Assembly (NCBI RefSeq): GCF_004342985.1 | Contig: NZ_SMBO01000002.1 | Span: forward strand, 558,001-622,000 | Reading direction: 5' to 3' | From: Novosphingobium sp. PhB57 | GTDB taxonomy: Bacteria > Pseudomonadota > Alphaproteobacteria > Sphingomonadales > Sphingomonadaceae | Length of the DNA stretch: 64,000 bases | Shown: piece by piece, positions 55,108 to 63,650 of the stretch | How the letters are laid out: every line of letters starts with the position of its first letter | How positions within the stretch are numbered: position 1 is the first letter of the stretch | Translations under genes and position numbers: made by a program | Notes under the pieces: generated by a model | What the model was told of the DNA's origin: nothing | Databases searched by the model: none | What the model saw: the letters and a program-made list of their open reading frames with translations, nothing else

Positions 55108-55128
55108 GCCGATATAGTCTATATCGGC
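55108..55128. promoter_or_regulatory. Perfect inverted repeat before the IF-1-like gene
   Basis: GCCGATATA-GTC-TATATCGGC, two 9-bp arms around a 3-base centre, 20 bases after the rluE stop and 140 before the IF-1-like gene. TTGACG at 55086 (including the rluE stop) could be a -35 with the -10 inside this repeat. It looks like an operator or a transcript-end hairpin. Confidence 0.5.
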
Positions 55129-55268
55129 CGAGCTACGTCGCCTGCGACGGGAACTTGCGGCTGCATTCCGGCAGCCACTCCTCCCCTTTACAGCTGCCTG
55201 GCCCTCAAGGCCGAAGCGTGCTTCGCGCGCGGCAGACTTGGGGCAACCCTTTTTTCGGACAGGATGCA

Positions 55269-55538
55269 TTGGCCAAGGAAGAACTGCTGACCATGGAGGG
55301 TTTCATCGAAGAAATCCTTCCCGACGGACGTTTCGCTGTGGTGCTCGATAATGAGCATCGCATTATCGCTTACACCGCGGGCAAGATGCGCAAGTTTCGC
55401 ATCCGCTCGGTCGTGGGCGATCGCGTGCACGTTGAAATGACGCCCTACGATCTGACCAAGGGTCGGATCGTGTTCCGCGAACGTACGCCTGGTCAGACCG
55501 GCGGCCCGCCGAAACGGCGCAGCAATTTCAAAAGATGA
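55269..55538 (+). CDS. IF-1-like translation initiation factor (S1/OB-fold)
   Basis: An 89-residue protein that reads as an IF-1 relative: [21 protein letters not shown], then [41 protein letters not shown] and [12 protein letters not shown]-1 is normally about 72 residues; this one has a basic, Arg/Pro-rich tail and shows only moderate match in the middle. It could be the sole IF-1 or a paralogue, since the rest of the genome is not visible. The TTG start (55269) matches the IF-1 N-terminus MAKEELL; an ATG at 55293 is the alternative. Confidence 0.8.
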   Translation: MAKEELLTMEGFIEEILPDGRFAVVLDNEHRIIAYTAGKMRKFRIRSVVGDRVHVEMTPYDLTKGRIVFRERTPGQTGGPPKRRSNFKR

Positions 55539-55571
55539 CAGATGCGGCAGTGAGCCGCGAACAAGGAATAC

Positions 55572-55721
55572 ATGAACTACCATAAAGCGGACGCATTTGA
55601 TCGCGTCCAATCCGTACCCCACCGCTTCTCGCTTCCTACCGTCGGTTTCCGGCGTGACGTGGAACCGGGAGCGCTCTCCAGGCAGGACCTGCGGCGCCTC
55701 GTCGCCGCCATGGTGGACTGA
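55572..55721 (+). CDS. Small hypothetical protein (49 aa)
   Basis: ATG with AAGGA seven bases upstream, 33 bases after the IF-1-like stop. The protein starts MNYHKADAFDRVQSV, continues SLPTVGFRRDVEPGAL and ends LRRLVAAMVD. No family is recognised. A terminator 24 bases after the stop suggests that the IF-1-like gene and this ORF form one transcript. Confidence 0.5.
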   Translation: MNYHKADAFDRVQSVPHRFSLPTVGFRRDVEPGALSRQDLRRLVAAMVD

Positions 55722-55745
55722 CACCGCCCGACCTGGAGCACAGGA

Positions 55746-55781
55746 AAAAACCCCCGCAGGCCGAAGCCTTCGGGGGTTTTT
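55746..55781 (+). terminator. Terminator after the small gene
   Basis: A stem of 11 bp (55746-55756 with 55771-55781), A-tract and T-tract at the flanks and a second short stem in the loop. Strong and bidirectional. Confidence 0.93.
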
Positions 55782-56032
55782 CATGTCTGGGGGGGCATGT
55801 CTGGGACAGGCGTGCGGGCAGGGGAGAGAACCGGCTCCGCGGTCTCAGGCCGAGGCAAGGCTCTCGGATTCGTTCGAGCGGGTGTCCGCGCGAATCCTGC
55901 AGAGAGGCGGACGCGCAAGGCCGCGAACCGATATTGCCTGCCGCTTTCGAAGTGCGTTCGCTTCGAGGCGTGTTCAAACGACAGAGCTGGCATCTGCTGA
56001 ACCTCGCGCGACGGCGCTGTCAGGTCGGCCGG

Positions 56033-56203
56033 TCAGAACGCAGGTTTGCGCCCTTCCTCGATGCGTCGGATCTGGTCGGACATGGCGCGCCAGGCGGCTT
56101 CGGAGCGAAGCTCGCGATCGCGCACATTGGCGAGTTTCGCGATGGAGGCGGCCTCGGCTGCCTCCTGGGCGCGCGATTCGCAGAAGTCACGGGTAAATGC
56201 CAT
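56033..56203 (-). CDS. Small hypothetical protein (56 aa), helical
   Basis: ATG at 56203, reading MAFTRDFCESRAQEAAEAAS, then LANVRDRELRSEAAWRAMSDQ, ending IRRIEEGRKPAF. It is entirely helical and highly charged, with one Cys. It is probably real because the amphipathic pattern is consistent. Function unknown. Confidence 0.5.
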   Translation of the reverse strand: MAFTRDFCESRAQEAAEAASIAKLANVRDRELRSEAAWRAMSDQIRRIEEGRKPAF

Positions 56204-56254
56204 CTGCTTGCTCGCTATGTATCGGCGCCTTGGGGCAAGGCACCGGGAAGAAGC

Positions 56255-56287
56255 GCGCGGCGGCGGACCGAAGCCCGGCCGCCGCGC
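56255..56287 (-). terminator. GC-rich hairpin after the cold-shock gene
   Basis: A 10-bp stem (56255-56264 with 56278-56287), 12 bases downstream of the csp stop on the minus strand; a pyrimidine tract CTTCTTCCC follows. Confidence 0.55.
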
Positions 56288-56298
56288 ACCTCTGAAAA

Positions 56299-56505
56299 TC
56301 AGGCCGACTTCAGGTTGACAGCCGATGCCTTGCCATTGCGGCCGACTTCGACGTCATACGAGAGGCGCTGTTCCTTCTCGAGGGTGTGCATGCCGGCGTT
56401 CTGAACGGCCGAGATGTGGACGAAGCTGTCCTGGCCGCCGTCTTCCGGAGCGATGAAACCGTAGCCCTTGTCGGTATTGAAGAATTTCACGGTGCCGATC
56501 GGCAT
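56299..56505 (-). CDS. Cold-shock domain protein
   Basis: A 68-residue OB-fold protein: GTVKFFNTDKGYGFIAPEDGG has the RNP1 motif and DSFVHISAVQ the RNP2 motif. It binds single-stranded RNA/DNA and acts as a chaperone. The C-terminus SYDVEVGRNGKASAVNLKSA is normal. The leader is long and can form a hairpin near the ribosome site, as in other csp genes. Confidence 0.95.
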   Translation of the reverse strand: MPIGTVKFFNTDKGYGFIAPEDGGQDSFVHISAVQNAGMHTLEKEQRLSYDVEVGRNGKASAVNLKSA

Positions 56506-56533
56506 ATTAGGTTCCTTTCAAGAAACGAATTTT

Positions 56534-56557
56534 GGATCCTGCGAAATTGCGGGATCC
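56534..56557 (-). promoter_or_regulatory. Hairpin in the cold-shock gene leader
   Basis: A 9-bp stem (56534-56542 with 56549-56557, one G-T pair) lies 28 bases upstream of the ATG and just ahead of AAGGAA. It may influence translation with temperature; inferred from position only. Confidence 0.4.
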
Positions 56558-56801
56558 GGTCGTGCGTCAGTTCGTCAATTGAAAGGAAATCGTCCCAACC
56601 CGTTCTTGCGCGGAAAAATTTCCGAACCCGAACGAAGATTGGCGACACCCGTCGCAAATTCGACATCAGCCACGCCGATATAACACGCTCCGTTGCGAAT
56701 ACCTAACGGCAACGGGATGGAGGCGCGAAACGGCGGCATTGCGCCATTGCCGGGGCTATGGCGGCAGTGTGCAATCGTGAACAGTCGGGGGTCGGGCGCG
56801 C

Positions 56802-57788
56802 TCAGCGCGTGCCCAGATCACCCTTGCCCAAGGTTCCGCTTGCCATGTCCAGCATGCGGTCGAGGCTCTTCTTGGCATCGAGGCGCAGCTGCTCCTCGAT
56901 CTCGATCCGCGGCTCCAGGTCGCGCAGGGCGACATAGAGCTTCTCCATGGTGTTGAGCGCCATGTAGGGGCAGATATTGCAGTTGCAGTTCCCGTCCGCC
57001 CCCGGCGCGCCGATGAAGGTCTTGTTCGGGATCGCCAGCTGCATCTGGTGGATGATGTGCGGCTCGGTGGCGACGATCAGCGTGTCGGCATCCGTGGTCT
57101 TGGCATATTGCAGGATGCCGCTGGTCGAACCGACATAGTCCGCGTGATCGACGATATGCGGCGGGCATTCCGGGTGCGCGGCGATCGGCGCGGCGGGATG
57201 CTGGGCCTTGAGCTTGAGCAGCTCGGTTTCCGAGAACGCCTCGTGCACGATGCAGACGCCGGGCCAGAGCAGCATCTCGCGGCCGAACTTGCGGCTGAGA
57301 TAGCCGCCCAGGTGGCGGTCCGGGCCGAAGATGATCTTCTGGTCGGCAGGGATTTGCTGGAGGATCGTCTCGGCGCTGGAACTGGTGACGATGATGTCGG
57401 ACAGTGCCTTCACCTCGGTCGAGCAGTTGATGTACGTGAGCGCGATGTGATCGGGATGCGCCTCGCGGAAAGCCTTGAACTTTTCAGGCGGGCAGGAATC
57501 TTCCAGGCTGCAGCCGGCTTCGACGTCGGGCAGGACCACGATCTTGTTGGGCGAGAGGATCTTGGCGGTTTCCGCCATGAACTTCACACCGCAGAAGGCG
57601 ATCACTTCGGCGTCGGTCTCGGCGGCCTTGCGGCTGAGTTCCAGGCTGTCGCCCACGAAGTCGGCAATGTCCTGGAGTTCCGGGCGCTGGTAATAATGCG
57701 CGAGGATGACCGCATTGCGTTCCTTGCGCAGCCGCTCGATTTCGGCGCGCACGTCGATACCGGAAAGGTCGGCGGGCATTACGGTCAT
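56802..57788 (-). CDS. nadA: Quinolinate synthase A
   Basis: A 328-residue iron-sulfur enzyme of NAD synthesis. VILAHYYQRPELQDIADFVG, FCGVKFMAETAKILSPNK, LPDVEAGCSLEDSCPPE with a cluster Cys, IAHPECPPHIVDHADYVGST with a second, and NCNCNICPYMALN with the third are all as expected. The NadB and NadC partners are not in the window. Confidence 0.97.
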   Translation of the reverse strand: MTVMPADLSGIDVRAEIERLRKERNAVILAHYYQRPELQDIADFVGDSLELSRKAAETDAEVIAFCGVKFMAETAKILSPNKIVVLPDVEAGCSLEDSCPPEKFKAFREAHPDHIALTYINCSTEVKALSDIIVTSSSAETILQQIPADQKIIFGPDRHLGGYLSRKFGREMLLWPGVCIVHEAFSETELLKLKAQHPAAPIAAHPECPPHIVDHADYVGSTSGILQYAKTTDADTLIVATEPHIIHQMQLAIPNKTFIGAPGADGNCNCNICPYMALNTMEKLYVALRDLEPRIEIEEQLRLDAKKSLDRMLDMASGTLGKGDLGTR

Positions 57789-57914
57789 GGTGTCCCTCTG
57801 TCTGGTCGCTCCGGCGTTTTACCGGCCTTCCCCGTCTGGGGTTGGCCGGCTGCCGGGATTTGGGGCCTATCTAGGGACGCTTGCGGCAATGCCCAAGGAA
57901 AATATGCGCCGCGT

Positions 57915-58628
57915 TCAGGCGGCCGAGGCCCTTGTCGCCAGATCGATCCACCAGGGCGTGATCGCCAGCAATTCGGTCAGGACATGGGTGAGCAGCAGGG
58001 CGATCGTCGCGGCGATGGTGGCGGGGTGGGCATGGCCGATGGTGCGGCGGTCATGACGCAGGATCAGCGCGACGAAGCCCAGCTGAACCACCAGAGACAC
58101 CCATTCGCCCCAGGGCATGATCAGCGGCATCGGCAGCACCCGGCCCAGCGCCGGGTCGGTCAGCAGGATCGTCGAGCCCAGCATCAGCCGGCGGTGCCAG
58201 TCCGGTTGGCGGCGGTGGGACACCGCCAGCGCCACCAGCAGCGCGAAGAACGCCGCGCCGATGTGCACGGTGGCCAGGAAGTAGGCGGGCGTGAAGAACG
58301 GCGGCTGGGCGTGGGCGCGCAGGGCGGTGATGCAGAGCGCGCTCATCGAGACGACCATGAGCGGCACCATGACCGCGCTCGCCCAGCCGAGCCGGCGGTG
58401 GATCGCCAGTCCGCCCCGTCCGGCCAGCAAGGATTGAGTCACCAGCAGCCCCAGCCATGTCAGCATGATCAGGCCGTGCAGGTGCATGACGAGCGGCGCG
58501 CCGCGATAGTCGACAAAACCCCGCATTGCGAATTGTCCGAAAGCGAAGACGATGAACAGCGAAAGGCCGATCGCCATCTTCTGCCAGAACGATAGCGCGC
58601 CAAGGCGGGCCAAAGGCAATGTTGCCAT
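57915..58628 (-). CDS. Seven-helix membrane protein of unknown function
   Basis: A 237-residue protein with about seven membrane segments. MHLHGLIMLTWLGLLVTQSL and LAIHRRLGWASAVMVPLMVV have paired His residues; TVHIGAAFFALLVALAVSHR and DWHRRLMLGSTILLTDPALG contain more His. A haem- or metal-binding cytochrome-like role is conceivable but not shown. GAGGGGATTTTTC precedes the ATG at 58628. It is 126 bases upstream of the nadA start on the same strand. Confidence 0.6.
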   Translation of the reverse strand: MATLPLARLGALSFWQKMAIGLSLFIVFAFGQFAMRGFVDYRGAPLVMHLHGLIMLTWLGLLVTQSLLAGRGGLAIHRRLGWASAVMVPLMVVSMSALCITALRAHAQPPFFTPAYFLATVHIGAAFFALLVALAVSHRRQPDWHRRLMLGSTILLTDPALGRVLPMPLIMPWGEWVSLVVQLGFVALILRHDRRTIGHAHPATIAATIALLLTHVLTELLAITPWWIDLATRASAA

Positions 58629-58703
58629 GAAAAATCCCCTCACCCCATGAGTGGGGCGGGGTATACTCTTCATCGCCAAGTAGAGATACAGTAATTCGGT
58701 AAA

Positions 58704-59591
58704 TTATTGTTCCGTAAGGGCCAGTGACCAATCGTCATCATGCCGCGTTACCAGGCTTCTTCTTTCCAGATCAAGAAGATGAGCCAATACCGATCGGCCC
58801 GCGGCAGGCCAGAGCCGCTTGTCCACGCCTTTGTACATTTGCGGCACCATAGCGGCCACGGTGCCATGGCCTGCCTCGATCTGCTTCAGGATCTGGCGTT
58901 CGCGCTGGCGGCGGTGGCCGATCATGCCGCGCACCAGCTGGCGCGGTTTCTCGACCGCGGGGCCGTGGGCCGGGAAATAGACGCTGTCCTGTTCGCGCTC
59001 GTAGAGTTTCTGCAGGCTGGCGAGATAGTCCGTCATGTCGCCGTCCGGCGGGGAGACCACGCTGGTGGACCAGCCCATGACGTGGTCGCCGGTGAACATC
59101 GCCCCGGTTTCGGGCAAGGCGAAGCAGACGTGGTTGGAGGTGTGGCCGGGCGTGACAACGGCTTCGAGCGTCCAGCCGTCTCCGCCGATCGTCTCGCCGT
59201 CTTGCAGCACGCGGTCGGGGCGGTAGTCGGGATCGAAGGCTGCATCCGCGCGGGGGCCGTCGTCCTCCAGCGTCAGTGCCGCGCAGCCGACCACCGGCGC
59301 GCCGGTCAGGGCCTGCAGAGGCGCCGCGGCGGGCGAATGGTCGCGGTGGGTATGAGTGCAGCAGATCGCGGCGATTCGCGCTTTGCCGACCGCGCTCAGG
59401 ATCGCGGCGATATGCTCGTCCTCGGCCGGGCCAGGATCGATCACCGCCACGTCCGCGCCGTCTCCGACGATGTAGGTCTGCGTGCCGGTATACGTGAACG
59501 GCGAGGGGTTGCGGGCCAGCACCCGGCGGACGAGCGGCGCGATCCGCTCGGCTTCGGCATAAGGCTTGTCGATGTCTTTGAGCGCGTCCAT
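58704..59591 (-). CDS. MBL-fold metallohydrolase (LACTB2-like)
   Basis: A 295-residue enzyme. THTHRDHSPA (HxHxDH) is the zinc motif near residue 80; AVVTPGHTSNHVCF, FTGDHVMGW and PAHGPAVEKP supply the further ligands. A C-terminal winged-helix-like domain follows (about 220-290), as in LACTB2-type nucleases. The substrate is unknown. Confidence 0.85.
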   Translation of the reverse strand: MDALKDIDKPYAEAERIAPLVRRVLARNPSPFTYTGTQTYIVGDGADVAVIDPGPAEDEHIAAILSAVGKARIAAICCTHTHRDHSPAAAPLQALTGAPVVGCAALTLEDDGPRADAAFDPDYRPDRVLQDGETIGGDGWTLEAVVTPGHTSNHVCFALPETGAMFTGDHVMGWSTSVVSPPDGDMTDYLASLQKLYEREQDSVYFPAHGPAVEKPRQLVRGMIGHRRQRERQILKQIEAGHGTVAAMVPQMYKGVDKRLWPAAGRSVLAHLLDLERRSLVTRHDDDWSLALTEQ

Positions 59592-59668
59592 TCGGCCGAT
59601 ATGGGCATTCGCGAGGGGCCTGTCGAGCGCGGCCTTCCAGGCAGGCGCGTGCGCGGAGCCCCTGTGCT

Positions 59669-60163
59669 TCAGCTCGCCAGTCGCCGCTCGATCCGTTCGC
59701 GCAGGCGTTCGATCGCGCTTGGCTGAATGTCGTCGCGCAGGCGCCAGCGGCCGTCGATCCGGAGCAGGCGGTCGTAGAAGCGCTGCGTCGTTTCCACCAG
59801 GTCGACGATCTCCGGTTGCAGGCGGGCGAGCTGCGCGACTTCCGAATGGCGCAGGAGCGGCGAAAGACGGCCATTGCGACGAAGCTGGAACTGGCTGATC
59901 TCGCCCATGATGAAGGCGCGCTGGTTCAGCAGCCAGGCGATCGCATGCATCATGCGCGTGGTCGTGCGCAGGCCCTCGCTCGACAGGGCGATACGCTCCG
60001 GCTCGTCACCCGTTTCCAGCGTCTCGCTCAAACCTGCTTCCGCCGCGGCTTCCCGCGACGGGCCGGGCAGGGCGAACGCCTCGCGCACCTCGTCCGCGAG
60101 CAGAAGCGCCTCGCAATAGAGCGCCTCGACGATGCGCGGGTTTATGGTCGCGGAGTTGGGCAT
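59669..60163 (-). CDS. rcdA: RcdA-like CtrA-proteolysis adaptor (DUF1465)
   Basis: A 164-residue helical protein. EALYCEALLLADEVREAF at the start, ALSSEGLRTTTRMMHAIAWLLNQRA in the middle and a final basic helix match DUF1465, which includes Caulobacter RcdA, the factor linking CtrA and other substrates to ClpXP during the cell cycle. The function in this organism is inferred by family. It is 77 bases downstream of the MBL start, on the same strand. Confidence 0.85.
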   Translation of the reverse strand: MPNSATINPRIVEALYCEALLLADEVREAFALPGPSREAAAEAGLSETLETGDEPERIALSSEGLRTTTRMMHAIAWLLNQRAFIMGEISQFQLRRNGRLSPLLRHSEVAQLARLQPEIVDLVETTQRFYDRLLRIDGRWRLRDDIQPSAIERLRERIERRLAS

Positions 60164-60357
60164 GCGCTGCCCATATTTCTTACCGGCGAGTCCGCGGCAA
60201 CTGCCCTTAAGGCATTTTCCGAAACGAATCCGGTGCTTGTCCCCTATCGGTACGTTTTACGCGGACGTGCGGTCAGGCAAAAGCGGGGGTGCCGCAAGCT
60301 CGCCGCGGACGTGACGAGCGCACCCGGCACTCCTGAAGCACCATCCTGCGCAAGAAA

Positions 60358-60555
60358 TCAGGCGATGATATCGGGGATCAGGAAGTCCTGGATCACCGCG
60401 ATCTGATCCTTGAGTTTCAATTTGCGCTTTTTCAGGCGCGCGATCTGCAACTGGTCGCCGGCGCCGGGCACGGTGAGCGCATCGATAGCCGCATCGAGAT
60501 CGCGGTGCTCGATCTTGAGGATTTCGAGGCGCTTGCGCATTTCCTCTTCGGTCAC
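60358..60555 (-). CDS. DUF465 (YdcH-like) small protein, paralogue 2
   Basis: A 65-residue protein: TEEEMRKRLEILKIEHRDLD, then DQLQIARLKKRKLKLKDQIAV and IPDIIA. It is a textbook DUF465 coiled-coil hairpin. The start is GTG at 60555 or ATG at 60540. It is divergent from the paralogue at 60780, with 224 bases between them. Function unknown. Confidence 0.85.
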   Translation of the reverse strand: MTEEEMRKRLEILKIEHRDLDAAIDALTVPGAGDQLQIARLKKRKLKLKDQIAVIQDFLIPDIIA

Positions 60556-60779
60556 GCCAGGATTTCCTACTCTCGAATGACAGTCTGCGGATGCGAAATT
60601 CACATGCCCCGCTCGACGCAGCAGGCACGCGATTCACCGATATGAACCATTCGCGGTCTTCGCAAGATGGGCAGGATGTGGTTCCATCCGTTTTGCGCCG
60701 GATTGCCCATGCCGAGTCGCCAAGAGAGGTCGCAGGCAAAGGGGCCGGCCCACCCCCCGAACAAAGAGGAGAACCGTCC

Positions 60780-60935
60780 ATGGATAGTTCGCACGTCAGC
60801 GCTTTGCAGCTCAAGCATGCCGGAATTGAAAGGCAGATTCATGACGAATTGTGCCGTCCGATACCTGACGCAGCCATGATCCAGGCCCTCAAGAAGCGGA
60901 AGCTCAGGATCAAGGAAGAAATCTCTCGTCACTGA
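60780..60935 (+). CDS. DUF465 (YdcH-like) small protein, paralogue 3
   Basis: A 51-residue protein: HVSALQLKHAGIERQIHDEL, then PIPDAAMIQALKKRKLRIKEE and ISRH. A short DUF465 member with the conserved KKRKL.IKEEI stretch. AGAGGAG lies about 8 bases before the ATG. It is followed by 235 bases and then ptsP. Confidence 0.82.
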   Translation: MDSSHVSALQLKHAGIERQIHDELCRPIPDAAMIQALKKRKLRIKEEISRH

Positions 60936-61170
60936 CCTGTCGCTGACTGGGTCAGTACCAGAGCAGCCATCCCCCGTGGCGATCCCTCGGTCTCCCTTGC
61001 ATCGAGGCCGATTTCCCGGGCGGTGAAGCCGCTCCCTCAGGCGCCCTCGGTGCGGCAACGTGCCGGGGGCGGCCTTGGAGGTATCCGCTTTTCGCGCGGA
61101 CGTTTTTCCCGACACATCTTTTCACAACGGCCGCGTTTCCAAAGCGCTCGCTTTGGGTTACTCGGGTTTC

Positions 61171-63447
61171 ATGACCAGCGGAGCCGTAGAAGCAGCACGA
61201 ACCATCCTCACCCGCCTCCACGAGGTCATGGCGTCGCGAAATCACGCCCAGGCCAAGCTGAATACGGTGGTCGAAGTGATCGGCGAATGCCTCGATAGCG
61301 AGGTCTGCTCGATCTATCTCCTGCGCGAAGGCATGCTGGAACTGTTCGCGACGCGCGGCCTGGCGCAGGAAGCCGTCCACGTCACCCGCATGGCGGTGGG
61401 CGAGGGCCTTGTCGGCAGCATCGCCGACCGGATCGAGACGCTGAACCTGGCCGAAGCGGCCGCCCATCCTGACTTCTCCTATCGCCCGGAAACCGGCGAA
61501 GACCGCTTCCACTCCTTTGCGGGCGTGCCGATCGTGCGCCGGGAGCGGGCCGCCGGCGTGCTCTGCGTGCAGCATGTCGAGCCGCGCCGCTATGAGGAAG
61601 TGGAGATCGAGGCGCTGCAGACGGTGGCCATGGTCCTGTCCGAACTCATCACCAATGCCGACCTGATCGACGAAGTGGACGTCCATGCCCTGGGCGCCGC
61701 ACAGACCGGGCCGGAGCAGCTTCGCGGTCTGACGCTGGTGAAGGGCCTGGCCTCGGGCCAGGCGGTCTATCACCAGCCGCGCGTCAATATCGAGCATATC
61801 GTCGCGGAAGACACCGAGGCCGAGCGCCAGCGCGTGATCCATGCCTTCGACAAGATGCGCGAGCAGATCGACCGCATGGCCAGCCAGGCCGAATTCGGCA
61901 TGGGCGGAGAGCACGAGGAAGTGCTCGAAACCTACCGCATGTTCGCTTACGACGAAGGCTGGACCCGCCGCATCAACGAGGCGATCGATTCCGGCCTCAC
62001 CGCCGAAGCCGCCATCGAACGCGTGCAGCAGCGCACCCGCATGCGCATGCGCCAGATCGACGATCCCCTGCTGGCGGATCGCATGCACGACCTGGAGGAT
62101 CTGGCCAACCGCCTGCTCAGGATCGTCTCCGGCCAGATGGGCACGGCGGCCTCGCTGGGGCTGCGCAACGATGCGATCCTGATCGCCCGCAACCTCGGCC
62201 CGGCGGAATTGCTGGAATACGACAAGCGCCGCCTCAAGGGCGTGATCCTGGAGGAAGGGTCGCTTACCAGCCATGTCGTCATCGTGGCGCGGGCGATGGG
62301 CATTCCGGTGCTCGGGCGCGTGCGTGGTCTGCGCGGCGTGGTGCGCGAAGGCGACCAGCTCCTGCTCGATGCCGACCAGGCCACGGCGATGGTGCGCCCG
62401 CCGGCCGGCGTGATCGAGGCTTTCGAAGCGCGTTTCGCCAAGAGCCGCCAGCGCCAGGCCGCCTATGCCGCCCTGCGTGAAGTGCAGCCGACCACGCTGG
62501 ACGGCACCCGCATCCAGGTCATGATCAATGCCGGCCTGCGCGACGACATCGCCAACCTCAGCATGACCGGGGCGGACGGCATCGGCCTGTTCCGCACCGA
62601 ATTCCAGTTCCTGGTCTCCGCCACGCTCCCTTCGCGCGAGCGCCAGACCCGCCTCTACCGCGACATCATGGAAGCCGCGGGCGACAAGCCGGTGAAGTTC
62701 CGCACGGTCGACATCGGCGGCGACAAGACCTTGCCCTACTTGCGTCACGACGACGGCGAGGGTGAGGAAAATCCGGCGATGGGCTGGCGCGCCCTGCGCG
62801 TCGCTCTCGAGCGCGAGGGCCTGCTCAAGGTGCAGGCGCGCGCGCTGCTGGAAGCGGCGGGCGGGCGCACGCTCCACGTCATGTTCCCGCTGGTGGCCGA
62901 GCCCTGGGAGTTCGACCAGGCCAAGGCGGTCTTCGAAAAGCAGTTCGCATTCCTGCGCAGCCAGAAGAAGCTTCTTCCAGAGGCGATCCACTACGGCATC
63001 ATGCTGGAAGTCCCGGCCCTGGCCGAGCAGCTCGACCTGCTGGCGCCGAAGATCTCCTTCCTGTCGATCGGCACTAACGACCTGACCCAGTTCCTCTTCG
63101 CGGCGGACCGGGCCAATCCCAAGCTGGCCGAGCGCTACGACTGGGTGAGCCCGGCGATCCTGCGCTTCCTGCGCCGGGTCATCCGCAGCGTCGATGGCCA
63201 CAATGTCGAGATCGCCGTCTGCGGCGAGATGGGCGGGCGCCGGCTGGAGGCGCTGGCGCTGCTCGGCCTGGGTATTCGCCGCCTGTCGATCACGCCCGCC
63301 TCGGTGGGGCCGACCAAGGACCTGGTCGGCCAGGTCGACTTGCGCGAAATCGGCGCCGCCATGGACCAGTGGCTGGCCCATCCGCCGGCGGACATGCGCG
63401 CCGCGCTGACCGCCTGGGCGGCCGAACGCGACATTGCAGTGGATTGA
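61171..63447 (+). CDS. ptsP: PEP-protein phosphotransferase of the nitrogen PTS (EI-Ntr)
   Basis: A 758-residue protein: an N-terminal GAF domain (about 20-160) with LNTVVEVIGECL and HSFAGVPIVRRERAAGVLCV, then the PEP-utiliser core. The phosphohistidine loop is ILEEGSLTSHVVIVARAMGI with His around residue 370. DGIGLFRTEFQFL and FRTVDIGGDK, LSIGTNDLTQFLFAADR and VAVCGEMGG-type IAVCGEMGG complete it. EI-Ntr phosphorylates NPr and responds to nitrogen status. The ATG at 61171 is used; the frame is open upstream without conserved content. Confidence 0.96.
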   Translation: MTSGAVEAARTILTRLHEVMASRNHAQAKLNTVVEVIGECLDSEVCSIYLLREGMLELFATRGLAQEAVHVTRMAVGEGLVGSIADRIETLNLAEAAAHPDFSYRPETGEDRFHSFAGVPIVRRERAAGVLCVQHVEPRRYEEVEIEALQTVAMVLSELITNADLIDEVDVHALGAAQTGPEQLRGLTLVKGLASGQAVYHQPRVNIEHIVAEDTEAERQRVIHAFDKMREQIDRMASQAEFGMGGEHEEVLETYRMFAYDEGWTRRINEAIDSGLTAEAAIERVQQRTRMRMRQIDDPLLADRMHDLEDLANRLLRIVSGQMGTAASLGLRNDAILIARNLGPAELLEYDKRRLKGVILEEGSLTSHVVIVARAMGIPVLGRVRGLRGVVREGDQLLLDADQATAMVRPPAGVIEAFEARFAKSRQRQAAYAALREVQPTTLDGTRIQVMINAGLRDDIANLSMTGADGIGLFRTEFQFLVSATLPSRERQTRLYRDIMEAAGDKPVKFRTVDIGGDKTLPYLRHDDGEGEENPAMGWRALRVALEREGLLKVQARALLEAAGGRTLHVMFPLVAEPWEFDQAKAVFEKQFAFLRSQKKLLPEAIHYGIMLEVPALAEQLDLLAPKISFLSIGTNDLTQFLFAADRANPKLAERYDWVSPAILRFLRRVIRSVDGHNVEIAVCGEMGGRRLEALALLGLGIRRLSITPASVGPTKDLVGQVDLREIGAAMDQWLAHPPADMRAALTAWAAERDIAVD

Positions 63448-63467
63448 TCCCCGTGTTTTCGGGGATC
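63446..63467 (+). terminator. Weak hairpin at the ptsP end
   Basis: A 7-bp stem (63446-63452 with 63461-63467) that starts inside the stop codon region. The T-run is in the loop, not after it, so it is doubtful as a terminator. Confidence 0.35.
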
Positions 63468-63492
63468 GGGCGTTTCAGCCCCGGCGCCCCGA

Positions 63493-63521
63493 TTGACATA
63501 AAGCAGACTTGCGCGGATGTT
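63493..63521 (+). promoter_or_regulatory. Promoter candidate for the RodZ-like gene
   Basis: TTGACA at 63493, 17-base spacer and GATGTT at 63516. The -35 is perfect but the -10 is poor. A second TTGACT lies at 63582. Confidence 0.35.
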
Positions 63522-63650
63522 ACTCGCCGTGCACGGGGTCGCATCCGCCGCAAAGTATTCGAGTTATCTGCCTTGTCGTGATTGACTTTGGATTCTCGCG
63601 CGGTTTGGTGGATTCCCGTCAGGTTCAGTTACCATCCCTTCGGGAGCGGA

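Noticed and set aside
55797..56000. Overlapping short ORFs on both strands between the terminator and the 56-aa gene
   Set aside because: Composition is Arg/Ala/Pro-rich without amphipathic pattern or ribosome sites; I see no gene in 55782-56032.
60952..63381. An 809-codon minus-strand frame opposite ptsP
   Set aside because: Antisense shadow of ptsP; no recognisable protein features.
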